Positions 14,590 through 22,844 of a stretch of DNA of 40,326 bases are shown one piece after another. How positions within the stretch are numbered: the stretch's first letter is position 1; the number at the start of each line of letters is the position of its first letter. The notes beneath the pieces are model-generated. The model did not search any database. It saw nothing but the letters and a program-made list of their open reading frames with translations, and was not told the origin of the DNA. The translations under genes were made by a program, and so were the position numbers. This DNA is from SAR202 cluster bacterium (GTDB lineage: Bacteria; Chloroflexota; Dehalococcoidia; Lucifugimonadales; VGZY01): NCBI GenBank assembly GCA_016872355.1, contig VGZY01000022.1:1-40326 (forward strand). The letters are read 5' to 3'.

Positions 14590-15231
14590 TTACGGGACCT
14601 TGCCCTGGAACTCGGCCAGCTTGGACTCAAGCCGCTGCTGGCGGAGGGCCATCGTGAGGTCGCCGCGCGTGCGCTCAAGGATGCCGCGCGTCTGGTCCGT
14701 CGTGCGGCGGAGCCCGTTCGTGACGCCCTCAGGGAAGTCCATTGAGACCAGGATGGTGTATATCTCGTCCATTGTGTCCAGGAGCTCTTCGCAACGGGAG
14801 AAGTCGTCCTTGCGCAAGGAATCCAGGATGAACCTGCGGAGCTCGCCCGCCGCCTCTGCCAGGCCATTCAGGTACGGCCCGGCCTCCACGCCAATGTCCT
14901 CCGGCGAGGGCAGCTCGCTGCCCTCGGCGAATGCGAGCGTTGCCCGGGCCTCGGCGTACTCCTTGAGAGCATCCTCGACGAATCCGGCGTAGAAGACTCG
15001 AGGCAGGGGGTCAACCTTCGCATGCACCTCGGCCGCGATATTCCCCACCTCGGCCAGCATCGCCCGTGCCTGGGCGAATTCGCCGCGGTGAGTGGCCCGG
15101 ATAGAGTTGGCCGAATTGCGAATGATCTCTCGCGAGAGCTTGAGCGCAACCTCTCGGGCCTCGTGTGTGGCGAGAAAGCTTGCCCGGGACGTGTCTGCGA
15201 TTGCGGTGAGGCGGTCCTTCAATTCCGTCAT
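14590..15231 (-). CDS. Translin-family protein
   Basis: This 213-residue all-helical protein belongs to the translin family. Typical blocks are AREVALKLSREIIRNSANSI, HRGEF (49-52 region), the GPYLNGLAEAAGELRRF helix (GELRR at 129-133) and MDEIYTIL (154-161), then LRRTTDQTRGILERT. Translin and its partner TRAX form oligomeric RNA-processing octamers (C3PO) in eukaryotes; prokaryotic members bind nucleic acid, but their role is poorly known. The ATG at 15231 has AGGAAG upstream. It starts 21 bases after thiE and so lies in the same transcript, a pairing that gives no obvious functional clue. Confidence 0.85.
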   Translation of the reverse strand: MTELKDRLTAIADTSRASFLATHEAREVALKLSREIIRNSANSIRATHRGEFAQARAMLAEVGNIAAEVHAKVDPLPRVFYAGFVEDALKEYAEARATLAFAEGSELPSPEDIGVEAGPYLNGLAEAAGELRRFILDSLRKDDFSRCEELLDTMDEIYTILVSMDFPEGVTNGLRRTTDQTRGILERTRGDLTMALRQQRLESKLAEFQGKVP

Positions 15232-15252
15232 GGTTTTCTTCCTGCCTGCTAC

Positions 15253-16248
15253 TTACTTGCGGTCCGATGCGATGGCATCCACGAGCTCCCTGGCCGCCGC
15301 TTCCGGGTTATCGGCGCCGGTGACCGCGCTGATGACGCAGACGGAGTCCGCGCCCGCCTTCACGACTTCCGCGACGTTGGCACGATTAATCCCGCCGATG
15401 GCCACCACCGGCTGCGACGCCACATCCTTCGCCTTACGCACCAGGTCCAGGCCGACGACGGGCCTGCCTCCCTTCCCCCCAGTGGAGGTGGCATAGATCG
15501 CGCCCACCGCGAGATAGTCCACGCCAGCCGAGATCGAAGCTGCGACTTCATCCATGGAGTTATTAGAACGGCCAAGGATCTGCCATGGCGAAAGGACCTT
15601 CCGGGCCTCAATCAGCGGGAGATCTGCCTGTCCAACGTGGAGGCCGTGCGACTCGGCGGCATATGCAATTGCGGCGTCGTCGTTCATGATGAACAGGGCT
15701 GACCTGGAGTCGCACATCGCCTTCAGCGCCCTGGCCATGGTTAGCACGGCCCCGACGTCGCCGCGCTTGTCCCGGAGCTGCAGCACGCTCGCGCCACCGC
15801 TCAGCGCCGCCTGGGCCACGTCCTGCACCGGTCGACCCTTCGAAGCTTCAGGGTCCACGATCACATAGAGCCCAGTCAACCTGGCCGCCGTCTTCGCCCT
15901 GATATCGCCGCCGACCTTTTGCTCCGCCCTCGTCAGCACCTTGCGCGCGCGGGACGTCCAGTCGGCATTCAGAGGGCTCTCCCTGGACTTCTCAAATATC
16001 CCCAGCGATTCCTGGGAGTGCCTGACGGCCCTCAGCGCCAGCGACGCCGGGTCCGATGACAGGCTGCGGTACATCAGCCGCTGCTCCTGTTGGGCCGCCA
16101 GGGAGAGCTCGGCGGCCTCCGGGGATGGGACCGACTCACGAAGCATGCGGATGTCCGAGTATAGGCCAAGCGGCGCGGTGACGAATGCCTCCAGGTACCG
16201 GATGTTTGCGATGAGGGAGCTCAGGTGCGCTGCAAGAAATGGGTTCAT
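15253..16248 (-). CDS. thiE: Thiamine-phosphate synthase with N-terminal helical domain
   Basis: The 331-residue protein has the ThiE barrel at residues ~124-325: LTGLYVIVDPEA, VLQLRDKRG, IMNDDAAIA, HGLHVGQADLP, ILGRSNNS, YLAVGAIYATSTGGK and PVVAIGGIN. It condenses HET-P and HMP-PP to thiamine phosphate. Residues 1-120 are an extra helical region; a stretch LRAVRHSQESLGIFEK resembles the ThiD2-like N-terminal domain seen in some cyanobacterial and related ThiE proteins, although the match is weak and it may be degenerate. The start is the ATG at 16248, with no strong ribosome site. It is followed by a translin-family gene. Confidence 0.9.
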   Translation of the reverse strand: MNPFLAAHLSSLIANIRYLEAFVTAPLGLYSDIRMLRESVPSPEAAELSLAAQQEQRLMYRSLSSDPASLALRAVRHSQESLGIFEKSRESPLNADWTSRARKVLTRAEQKVGGDIRAKTAARLTGLYVIVDPEASKGRPVQDVAQAALSGGASVLQLRDKRGDVGAVLTMARALKAMCDSRSALFIMNDDAAIAYAAESHGLHVGQADLPLIEARKVLSPWQILGRSNNSMDEVAASISAGVDYLAVGAIYATSTGGKGGRPVVGLDLVRKAKDVASQPVVAIGGINRANVAEVVKAGADSVCVISAVTGADNPEAAARELVDAIASDRK

Positions 16249-16324
16249 GAAGACCGTTCCGGAAGGGGAGTGAGTGTACCGGAGATTGTAACACGCAGCG
16301 GATACGAACAGGACTTGACCGGCC

Positions 16325-16696
16325 CTACAGCTCTATGGCGTTCTCAACCAGGCTCATCCGGGCAATTCTTCCGCCCGCGCCGATCTCCACGGCGACCAGG
16401 TCGATGCGCCAGTCACGGTCTTCCATGCGCTTGTGCTGCAAGTAAAGCTGCGCTGCGAGCACCATGTGGGAGCGCTTGTGGCTGGTGAGCGACTCCTCCG
16501 GTGAGCCGTAGGGAGAGTTAACGGCGCGCGTACGGACCTCAAGAAAGGCGACCGCGCCGTTCTTCTCGCCTACGATGTCTATCTCGCCGAAGCGGGTGCG
16601 GTAGTTCGTCTCCAGCACCCGGTACCCACGCCGCTCCAGGAACTTGCGCGCCGCCTCCTCACCGCGCTTACCAGTTTCCTGCCTGCGGTTGGTCAT
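16325..16696 (-). CDS. YraN/UPF0102 family endonuclease-like protein
   Basis: This 123-residue protein of the UPF0102 (YraN) family has a restriction-endonuclease-like fold. It has KRGEEAARKFLERRGYRVL, then GEIDIV with the active-site Asp and AFLEVRTR carrying Glu and Arg, the ExK-like pattern of this family, and a C-terminal WRIDLVAVE. Its role is unproven but probably nucleic-acid related; it is often found beside rnhB, as here. The ATG at 16696 overlaps the rnhB stop by four bases (ATGA), which fixes this start over a longer upstream frame. Confidence 0.9.
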   Translation of the reverse strand: MTNRRQETGKRGEEAARKFLERRGYRVLETNYRTRFGEIDIVGEKNGAVAFLEVRTRAVNSPYGSPEESLTSHKRSHMVLAAQLYLQHKRMEDRDWRIDLVAVEIGAGGRIARMSLVENAIEL

Positions 16697-17424
16697 GGGC
16701 CTTTCTTCCCCGGCTGGCCGTCCGCCATCGATGGCCGCGCGACCATAGATGGAGAGGGAACTCGTATAACGGTCCTCTGGTAACCCCACGTCCTGATCGG
16801 CGCAAAGGAATAGCGGTGTATAGCGCACGGCCCAAGGCGCTCGAGGTGGCGCAGGTGGTCGCCGGTGCCGTACCCCTTGTGCTGGGCAAAGCCGTACTCC
16901 GGGAAAATGTCGTGCTGCTCGTGCATGAGCCTGTCGCGGGCGACCTTGGCCACAATGGAGGCCGCGGCTATGGACAGGCACAACGCATCACCGTGAATGA
17001 TCGGCTTCTGAGGCAGGGCTGCGTCAGGCAGTGGGAAAGCGTCGAGGAGCAGGTACTGGGGCATGAACGCGAGAGAATTGAGCGCCCGCATCATCGCCAG
17101 CCGCGTGGCCGGGGCGATGCCGATGGCGTCGATCTCATCGGCCGTCGCCACCCCCGGCGCCGCGCCAAGCGCGTGCTCCAGGATGTACGGTAGTACCCGC
17201 TCCCGCTGCGCTGCAGTTAGCTGCTTGCTGTCCTTCACCCACTCTACCCACTTACCCCTTGGGTCAGGCGGCAGTATGACAACGCCAGCAACAACCGGTC
17301 CGGCCAGCGGGCCTCGCCCGGCCTCGTCAAGCCCGGCGATCAGTGAATAGCCGTCCGCAAGCAGCGCAGCTTCCTCGCTGTACGTGGGGACCATCGCCTC
17401 GGCTGTAACGCGGGTTGCTGCCAT
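16693..17424 (-). CDS. rnhB: Ribonuclease HII
   Basis: This 243-residue RNase HII cleaves RNA in RNA-DNA hybrids and single ribonucleotides. The GLDEAGRGPLAGPVVAG motif carries two catalytic acids (Asp33 and Glu34). LLLDAFPLP supplies the third and GDALCLSIAAASIVAKVARD contains the last, as in family members. About 25 residues at the C-terminus after RTWGYQ are unlike the core and lie in the zone overlapping yraN. The start may be the ATG at 17424 or 17394; neither has a good ribosome site. It begins six bases after the aldose epimerase stop. Confidence 0.95.
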   Translation of the reverse strand: MAATRVTAEAMVPTYSEEAALLADGYSLIAGLDEAGRGPLAGPVVAGVVILPPDPRGKWVEWVKDSKQLTAAQRERVLPYILEHALGAAPGVATADEIDAIGIAPATRLAMMRALNSLAFMPQYLLLDAFPLPDAALPQKPIIHGDALCLSIAAASIVAKVARDRLMHEQHDIFPEYGFAQHKGYGTGDHLRHLERLGPCAIHRYSFAPIRTWGYQRTVIRVPSPSMVARPSMADGQPGKKGP

Positions 17425-17430
17425 GGCATT

Positions 17431-18318
17431 TCAGCCCCAGCTCCAGCGCGTCCAGCCGGTCACCGGCGCGCCCGGGACAACGTGCTGCACGCCGGTATCC
17501 GGAACGCCCTGGGCCGCCAGCCTGAACCCGTCCGACACGCACGACCACGGTTCAACGCAAACTGAGCCCTCAGGCGAGTACACGGCCAGCTTGCTGACCT
17601 CTTTTGACGATAGTATCTCCAGCGAAATTGAGTCCGGCCAGGCCACGGTGACCCGTGACTCGGGCGAAATCGAAAAGCAGTTGTTGAAGGCGCCGGGCGC
17701 GGGGTTGCGACCACTGCGAAGATCGAGATCCTCCGGCACCGGGACCTGCTTGCCGGTGGGTGCGCCGTCCGATATTTCCCAGTCCGTGAGCTGCCCCGGC
17801 GACTGGACGGTAAGCTCCCCCGTGCCGATATCCCGCCTGAACCACGGGTGCCAGCCGAAACCGATCGGGTACCGCGACTTGCCTCCAGAGCTGAAGGTGA
17901 GGGTCTCCTTGAACGAAGGGCCGTCCAGCACGGCCTCGTAGACCGCTTTCCCGGGCAAAGGCCACGGGTATGTGAGCGACTGCTCGAACACCGCCCGCGT
18001 GGCGGTCGACTCTACAACAGTCCATGGCCGCTCCCGCACGAAGCCGTGGTGGCCGTGCTGGCCGCGGTTCGGTACGAGCTGGTACGTCCTGGAGTTGGCG
18101 AAGAGCACCGCATTCGTCATGCGGCTTGGCCAAGGGGCCATGATGAACGAGCCGGTGCCCTGTGGCGCCTTAAACGGGTCGAAAGGCCCCTCGCCGCCGG
18201 TGAGCAGCTCCCGCATTTCGCCGCCGGCGCTCTTCACGGACAGAGAGCGCACGGTCGCCCCGGCGAGGGGCGAAATGACCACGCGGCCGTGGTCGTTGGA
18301 CAGGACTAATTCGGTCAT
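17431..18318 (-). CDS. Aldose 1-epimerase family protein
   Basis: This 295-residue protein of the galactose mutarotase superfamily has HGHHGFVRERPW, containing one catalytic histidine, and PIGFGWHPWF with the second. Near the C-terminus, SVCVEPWSCVSDGF provides the catalytic glutamate. The enzyme would interconvert alpha and beta anomers of a sugar. The exact sugar is not known, and the family also includes phosphorylated-sugar epimerases. The ATG at 18318 has AGGA seven bases before it. Transcription from mnmA is likely, with an 84-bp gap that contains a short hairpin. Confidence 0.85.
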   Translation of the reverse strand: MTELVLSNDHGRVVISPLAGATVRSLSVKSAGGEMRELLTGGEGPFDPFKAPQGTGSFIMAPWPSRMTNAVLFANSRTYQLVPNRGQHGHHGFVRERPWTVVESTATRAVFEQSLTYPWPLPGKAVYEAVLDGPSFKETLTFSSGGKSRYPIGFGWHPWFRRDIGTGELTVQSPGQLTDWEISDGAPTGKQVPVPEDLDLRSGRNPAPGAFNNCFSISPESRVTVAWPDSISLEILSSKEVSKLAVYSPEGSVCVEPWSCVSDGFRLAAQGVPDTGVQHVVPGAPVTGWTRWSWG

Positions 18319-18402
18319 AAGAATGTCCTGGAGGACAGGTTAGAGACACGGGCAGTAGTGTATCAAAAGGAAAAGGCCGCGTGGGGGTTAATCGGGGCGC
18401 GA

Positions 18403-19524
18403 TTAGCGAGCGATTCCAGCGGTCTTGGACTCGTCGTGAACAGTGGCGGGCCTGTCAACTTCAATGATGCCGCCGCCTACGAGCTCCTCGCCCTGGTAAA
18501 AGACAACTGCCTGGCCGGGCGTGATGGCGCGCTGCGGCTCATCGAAGCGGACCTCCGCCCAATCGCCGCGTGAGACCAGGGTGGCGGGCGACTCTGAGGC
18601 CTTGTACCGGATCTTCGCCGTCACCGTTACTGGGACGCCCTGCGGCAGGCCGGAAGGGAAGTTCGTCCGGGAGGCGAAAAGGTCGGTGCGGAGGAGATTG
18701 TCTTCCCCCCCAAGCACAACCTTGTTATCAACGGCGTCAATCTTGATGACAAACATCGACTTGCCGCCCGTATTTATGCCCAGGCCGCGCCTCTGGCCCA
18801 CGGTGAAGAACTGCACCCCCGGGTGCTGCCCCAGCTTCTCGCCGTTCACGCCCACGAAGTCGCCCGGCCTGGGCGTGCTCATCCCGCCGACAAACTTCTT
18901 GTAGTCGCCGTCCGGTATGAAGCATATCTCCTGGCTGTCCGGCTTGTCCGCCGTGGCCAGGCCGGCTTCCGCCGCAAGCGCCCGGATCTCCTCCTTCGGG
19001 TATTCACCGATGGGGAACAGAAGGCGGCCTAGCTCATTCTGTGTCAGGGTGAAGAGGACGTAAGACTGGTCCTTCTTCGGGTCCGCTGCCTTCAGCAGGT
19101 GGAAGCGGTCGCCTTCACGCCGGATGCGCGCATAGTGGCCGGTGGCGATGTAGTCCGCGTCCAGGAACATGGCGCGGCGCAGGAGAAAGTCGAACTTGAT
19201 CTTGTCGTTGCACGCCAGGCATGGGTGAGGCGTCCTGCCGCGGTCGTACTCTCGCACGAAGTAGTCAACTACGTGCTCCTTGAACTCCCGCTCGAAGTTC
19301 TGGACGTAGTGCGGCACGCCGATCACCTGGCAGACCCGGCGGGCGTCGTCCACGTCCTCCACCGAGCAGCAGCGCTTGCTGTGCTCGGGCACGTCGGAGC
19401 GTTCCACCGTCCACAGGCGCATCGTGACGCCGATCACCTCGTAGCCCTGGCGGTGGAGTAGTAGAGCGGCAACGGAAGAGTCGACCCCGCCGCTCATTGC
19501 GACAATTACACGCTTCTTTCCCAT
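18403..19524 (-). CDS. mnmA: tRNA-specific 2-thiouridylase MnmA
   Basis: This 373-residue enzyme inserts sulfur at C2 of the wobble uridine of tRNA-Lys, -Glu and -Gln. The ATP pyrophosphatase loop SGGVDSSVAA is at residues 11-20. The two catalytic cysteines sit in HPCLACND (Cys102) and SQEICF (Cys201), and TGHYAR is also present. The C-terminal beta-barrel reads GLGINTGGKSMFV and GQAVVFYQGEELVGGG. The start ATG at 19524 has no clear Shine-Dalgarno sequence, and its upstream region is shared with the promoter region of the divergent 64-residue gene. Confidence 0.95.
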   Translation of the reverse strand: MGKKRVIVAMSGGVDSSVAALLLHRQGYEVIGVTMRLWTVERSDVPEHSKRCCSVEDVDDARRVCQVIGVPHYVQNFEREFKEHVVDYFVREYDRGRTPHPCLACNDKIKFDFLLRRAMFLDADYIATGHYARIRREGDRFHLLKAADPKKDQSYVLFTLTQNELGRLLFPIGEYPKEEIRALAAEAGLATADKPDSQEICFIPDGDYKKFVGGMSTPRPGDFVGVNGEKLGQHPGVQFFTVGQRRGLGINTGGKSMFVIKIDAVDNKVVLGGEDNLLRTDLFASRTNFPSGLPQGVPVTVTAKIRYKASESPATLVSRGDWAEVRFDEPQRAITPGQAVVFYQGEELVGGGIIEVDRPATVHDESKTAGIAR

Positions 19525-19595
19525 AGATTCAAGGTTAGCACAGGCAGGGCGGGCTGGTGAAGGTTGTTTTGCATGGTGCGAAATCCGGTGAGGGC

Positions 19596-19604
19596 TGGTA
19601 AAAT
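19596..19604 (+). promoter_or_regulatory. Candidate extended -10 for the 64-residue protein
   Basis: TGGTAAAAT (19596-19604) resembles an extended -10 box and lies 46 bases before the start codon. No good -35 is seen, so this is only a candidate. Confidence 0.3.
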
Positions 19605-19649
19605 CGTGGCGAAACAGTGATGCACCCCAGGCGGGGGCCAGGAGGCGAT

Positions 19650-19844
19650 ATGAAGTACGCAGATACCGGAGCAGTAAAGGCGGGGATGAAGTTCACATCC
19701 CCGGGCGGGCTGACCGTCGAGACGACCGGCAAGTCCACCAAGATCGATTCCCACAACCTTTACGTGCACGAGGTTGTGATTGTCGACGGGGCCGGCAAGG
19801 GCCGCAAGTACCTTCTTAACCTGGACTCGGCGACGCCCAGCTAA
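19650..19844 (+). CDS. Conserved-looking small protein, unknown function
   Basis: This 64-residue protein begins MKYADTGAVKAGMKFTSPGG and includes KSTKIDSHNLYVHEVVIVDGAGKGRKYLLNLD. It is rich in charged residues and glycine, with no signal peptide, cysteine or membrane span; the alternating hydrophobic pattern suggests a small beta-rich fold. I do not recognise the family. Evidence that it is real: AGGAGGCGAT directly before the ATG, a predicted extended -10 upstream, and a strong terminator after it. It is divergent from mnmA and stands alone as a one-gene transcript. Confidence 0.8.
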   Translation: MKYADTGAVKAGMKFTSPGGLTVETTGKSTKIDSHNLYVHEVVIVDGAGKGRKYLLNLDSATPS

Positions 19845-19867
19845 GCGGCCGGAATCAGACTGGTTGG

Positions 19868-19918
19868 AAAACTCAGGGGCCACGGATATCCGTGGCCCCT
19901 GATGTTTCCAGTTTTTTT
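19868..19918. terminator. Bidirectional intrinsic terminator
   Basis: A perfect 30-bp palindrome (TCAGGGGCCACGGAT/ATCCGTGGCCCCTGA, 19873-19902) has a T7 run at 19912-19918 on the plus strand and, read on the minus strand, GTTTTCC just beyond it. It lies between the small plus-strand gene and the minus-strand gene at 19958, so it can end both. Confidence 0.85.
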
Positions 19919-19943
19919 AGCTGCACAGCATGCTGTGCAGCTA
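19918..19943. repeat. 26-bp perfect palindrome, related to TGTAGC...GCTACA repeats
   Basis: TAGCTGCACAGCATGCTGTGCAGCTA is a perfect palindrome, followed by CA, so its right end reads GCTACA like the dual-hairpin repeats at 9624 and 14488. It sits just after the bidirectional terminator and before the stop of the minus-strand gene. Confidence 0.75.
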
Positions 19944-19957
19944 CAACTGCATCGCGT

Positions 19958-21154
19958 CTATGCGTTCACTGCCTTAAGGGCCTGGCCGATCATTGCCAGC
20001 TGTTTCTCACGGAGCAGGCCATAGTTGTAGAAAAGCCCCCCAACGGCGCCGGCGGCGTAGGCGGTTCTCATTTGCTCAACCATGGGCGCCGAATCCACCG
20101 TGGCGGGCACGGATATCGGGACAAGAAGCTCGCCCTTGGGCGCAATCATGTCCAGGTAGCCCCTGGCCTCCTTCTTTGCGTCGTCACCGGTCTTCGTTAT
20201 CCCCGTGGTCATGCGGTCTATCTGCTTGTTTATGACTGAATTCAGGCCCGTTGTCCAGGCGCGGTCCCCCTGGGTGAGGAAGTCAGACTGCACCTTGCCG
20301 CCGCCCTTCTTGATCACCTGGGCGACTCTGAGCCAAAGGTCCGTGGCGACCCTCTCGCTGATATCCATGTACTTGCAGAGCTGGCCGTCGAATGCCTCGT
20401 CAACCCACTCCTTTGTTACGGGCGCACCGTCCGCCTCGGCCGGCATCATGGCGAGCTGCCACCGCAGCCAGTCTGCCACTTCCCGCCGGAACTTCACGGC
20501 ATCCATGCCGCCTTCTTCGGCGTTTTCCATTGAGCCGGGATTGAAGCAGAGGTTCAACAGGAACTCGCACCGGGGAGTCATCTCCCCAGCGAACTTGTTC
20601 TTCAGCATTCCGTGACGCCATTGCTGCCGCTGGAGCGCCTCAACAAGGACCGCGTGCGGCTTGAACCGCTCCATTATTTCCTCGGACAGTACGACAGCGT
20701 ATTCCTGTGCGTCCTTGGAGGACGGGCTGATCTGGCCGAAGTACGGCGTTCCGAAGGCATCGTGCTTGGCAAATTCCGGGTACCGCTCGGTCATGGCATG
20801 CTGGAAGAAGTAGACGATCCAGGCGCTGAACCGGAGCCCGCGCTTCTCAATGGCCTCGACAATGCGCTCGAAGTAGTGGGGGTCGCGGACGTACGTGCTC
20901 ACTCTTGGATGGAGCTGGGTCTTCGAATACCGGGCCATGGCTGGGGAGAAGAAGGCCGCGCCGTTCTCACCGTGCATTATCGGGTGCTTGGGGTTGTGCG
21001 GCAGGAAGTAGTTGGCGACATGGTAGATAGGCGTGACAACCAGCTCGCTGCACCCGGTAAGGTCAACAATGCGGTCGAGCGCCTTTTCGGTCCCTTCGTC
21101 GGTGATGTCCCAGGGATAGGTATAGAGAGCGCCAAAGAACGGTTTGCGCGGCAT
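19958..21154 (-). CDS. Unassigned protein, possibly TIM-barrel-like
   Basis: This 398-residue soluble protein was not recognised. The N-terminus FGALYTYPWDITDEGTEKALDRIVDLTGCSELVVTPIYH, with an alternating strand/helix pattern and later segments such as RFSAWIVYFFQHAMTERYPEF and PHAVLVEALQRQQWRHG, suggests an (alpha/beta) barrel of the glycoside-hydrolase-like type; the ending AGAVGGLFYNYGLLREKQLAMI fits a closing helix. No catalytic acid pair can be assigned with confidence. The ATG at 21154 has CGGAGC about seven bases upstream. It is co-directional with the cupin gene, 14 bases apart, so the two probably act together. Confidence 0.7.
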   Translation of the reverse strand: MPRKPFFGALYTYPWDITDEGTEKALDRIVDLTGCSELVVTPIYHVANYFLPHNPKHPIMHGENGAAFFSPAMARYSKTQLHPRVSTYVRDPHYFERIVEAIEKRGLRFSAWIVYFFQHAMTERYPEFAKHDAFGTPYFGQISPSSKDAQEYAVVLSEEIMERFKPHAVLVEALQRQQWRHGMLKNKFAGEMTPRCEFLLNLCFNPGSMENAEEGGMDAVKFRREVADWLRWQLAMMPAEADGAPVTKEWVDEAFDGQLCKYMDISERVATDLWLRVAQVIKKGGGKVQSDFLTQGDRAWTTGLNSVINKQIDRMTTGITKTGDDAKKEARGYLDMIAPKGELLVPISVPATVDSAPMVEQMRTAYAAGAVGGLFYNYGLLREKQLAMIGQALKAVNA

Positions 21155-21168
21155 GGAAAGCTCCGAGT

Positions 21169-21849
21169 CTAGATTGCTGACTTGAGGTCGATCAGGTCGT
21201 CCACGAACCGTGTGTAGGTCTGGGTCTTGGGTTTGTCCCTGTCCTCGTCCTTAACGTACTTGATGGAGCTCTGGCCCTTCAAACGCGCCGGCAGCACCAT
21301 CGTGCGAATAAAGCTCGTGAGCTCGGTCTTTGACGCCTCAGCGTAGACCGGGTCCGGGCCTGCCTCGAACCACGGGGCGCCCGGGTCCAGGTGGGTCTGG
21401 TGGCCATTTACGCTCACCATGAACTTGCCGCGGTAGAGGCAGCGGATGCCCGGGCCGGCGTGCGTGTGGGTATACGCGACGCCCCCGAGAGGGAAGTCAA
21501 CCCGGTCACACCGTATCAGGTACTGCTCCGTTGGGTCCAGGGTGATGTCGGCGGATAGCTTCAGCTTCGGCCTGTCTGAGTCCCCCAGGTTGCGGGCCTC
21601 GTCCGATCCCATCTTGTCGACAAGCTCCCAACGCCACAGCTTCGCGCCCCCCTTCCCAGCAGTGACCGCCGGGGATTCCGTGCCGAACCATGCCTGGTTT
21701 GCCGCGAAGTAGCGCGAGTCCTTACCGACTTTGACCGTCATGTCGCCCTCGGCGACGAAAATGACGCGATGGAGCTTCATCAAGGGAGGCTGAAGCTGCT
21801 TGTCGGGTCCGAGCCTGTCTTCCAATAACCTGAGAATGTGACTTGCCAT
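21169..21849 (-). CDS. Cupin-domain protein
   Basis: This 226-residue protein carries GGVAYTHTHAGPGIRCLYRGKFMVSVNG, the HxH...G motif of a cupin barrel, and DPGAPWFEAG, so a metal-binding single-cupin domain lies around residues 115-185. The first 110 residues appear to form a second, weaker beta-rich half. Its substrate is unknown; cupins include dioxygenases, isomerases and sugar-binding proteins. AAGGAGG directly before the ATG at 21849 is the strongest ribosome site in the region. Paired with the unassigned gene downstream, so a small catabolic unit acting on a sugar or acid is possible, but not shown. Confidence 0.8.
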   Translation of the reverse strand: MASHILRLLEDRLGPDKQLQPPLMKLHRVIFVAEGDMTVKVGKDSRYFAANQAWFGTESPAVTAGKGGAKLWRWELVDKMGSDEARNLGDSDRPKLKLSADITLDPTEQYLIRCDRVDFPLGGVAYTHTHAGPGIRCLYRGKFMVSVNGHQTHLDPGAPWFEAGPDPVYAEASKTELTSFIRTMVLPARLKGQSSIKYVKDEDRDKPKTQTYTRFVDDLIDLKSAI

Positions 21850-21892
21850 GGGTCCTCCTTAGTTACAGGCACAGGAAAAAAAGTAGATGGGG

Positions 21893-22816
21893 CTACTGCC
21901 GCTCTTCGCACCAATAGGCTATTCCCACGAGGCCCGGCCCAGTGTGGCTGCCCATCACGGGCGAAAACTCGCTGACATACAACTCCCTGACTTCGAAGCT
22001 GCTGCGTAGCACTTCGGTGACCGAGAGGGCCATCTCAGGCGCGTTCGCGTGCATCACAGTGGCGTGGAGGGGACCCTCTATGCGCTTGCGCACAAGGTCC
22101 AGGAGTTTTTCTGCTGCCCCCCTGGCCGAACGCACTCTCGCCAGGCTCTTTACTGCGCCACGCCTCATTTCAAAAATCGGCTTGATCTGGAGCACAGACG
22201 TACCCCAGTGGGCCACAACCGGAACGCGACCGCTCTTCCAGACATAGTACAGCGTATCCAGATACGCGACTAGATGGACGCGACCTGTCACGTTCCTTGC
22301 CACGAAGGTCACCTCCTCCAGCCCGGCCCCCGCCGCCGCCGCCCGGAGGGCTGCGGTTACCACAAGTCCTTCACCGCCGGCCGCGCTCTCAGTATCGACG
22401 ATCGAGATGGGTAGTGGGTGTTCCATCCCATCCGCGGCGGCCTGAAGCCCTGCGATCGCTGCAGCGTGCGTAGCGCTGAAGTTTGGTGAAACGGTGAGGC
22501 AAAGAACGGAGTCCGCAACCTCCAGGGCGCGGGTGAAGGCCTGTTGGAAACTATTCGGGGTGGGCGCCGAGGTAGTGGTTGTGCCGCCGAAAGCGCTCTG
22601 TCGCCGGTAGAATTCCGCCGGAGTCATGTCCACGCCGTCCAGGTACGTCCGACCGTCCAGCACTAGCTGCAACGGAGCGACGAAAAGAGGGCCGAGCCGG
22701 CCGGCATCTGGCGGCAGTGAAGCGGAGCTATCGGTCACGATCGCTACTTTATATGGTCTGCCGGTAGGCAAACGCCAACCTCGGGCGGGGATTGCAACAG
22801 TGGTGGATTCTACCAT
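21893..22816 (-). CDS. DegV-family fatty acid-binding protein
   Basis: This 307-residue DegV/EDD-domain protein has VTDSSASLPPD near the N-terminus, the TTSAPTPNSF loop and VDTESAAGGEG, all conserved lipid-contact motifs. DegV (FakB) proteins bind fatty acids and present them to the FakA kinase in Firmicutes; no fakA gene is in this window. The ATG at 22816 is used; a TTG one codon earlier is possible. The start lies 28 bases after the padR stop, so padR and degV likely form an operon divergent from the histidine genes. Confidence 0.9.
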   Translation of the reverse strand: MVESTTVAIPARGWRLPTGRPYKVAIVTDSSASLPPDAGRLGPLFVAPLQLVLDGRTYLDGVDMTPAEFYRRQSAFGGTTTTSAPTPNSFQQAFTRALEVADSVLCLTVSPNFSATHAAAIAGLQAAADGMEHPLPISIVDTESAAGGEGLVVTAALRAAAAGAGLEEVTFVARNVTGRVHLVAYLDTLYYVWKSGRVPVVAHWGTSVLQIKPIFEMRRGAVKSLARVRSARGAAEKLLDLVRKRIEGPLHATVMHANAPEMALSVTEVLRSSFEVRELYVSEFSPVMGSHTGPGLVGIAYWCEERQ

Positions 22817-22844
22817 CAACTGCGAGGCTTGTCTGGTTCTCGGG

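Noticed and set aside
16249-16324. Possible TPP riboswitch ahead of thiE
   Set aside because: The 76-bp leader has no CUGAGA-type TPP core and is too short.
9624-19943. Possible CRISPR array from repeated palindromes
   Set aside because: The copies are few, far apart, and lack regularly spaced unique spacers; they fit dispersed palindromic repeats.
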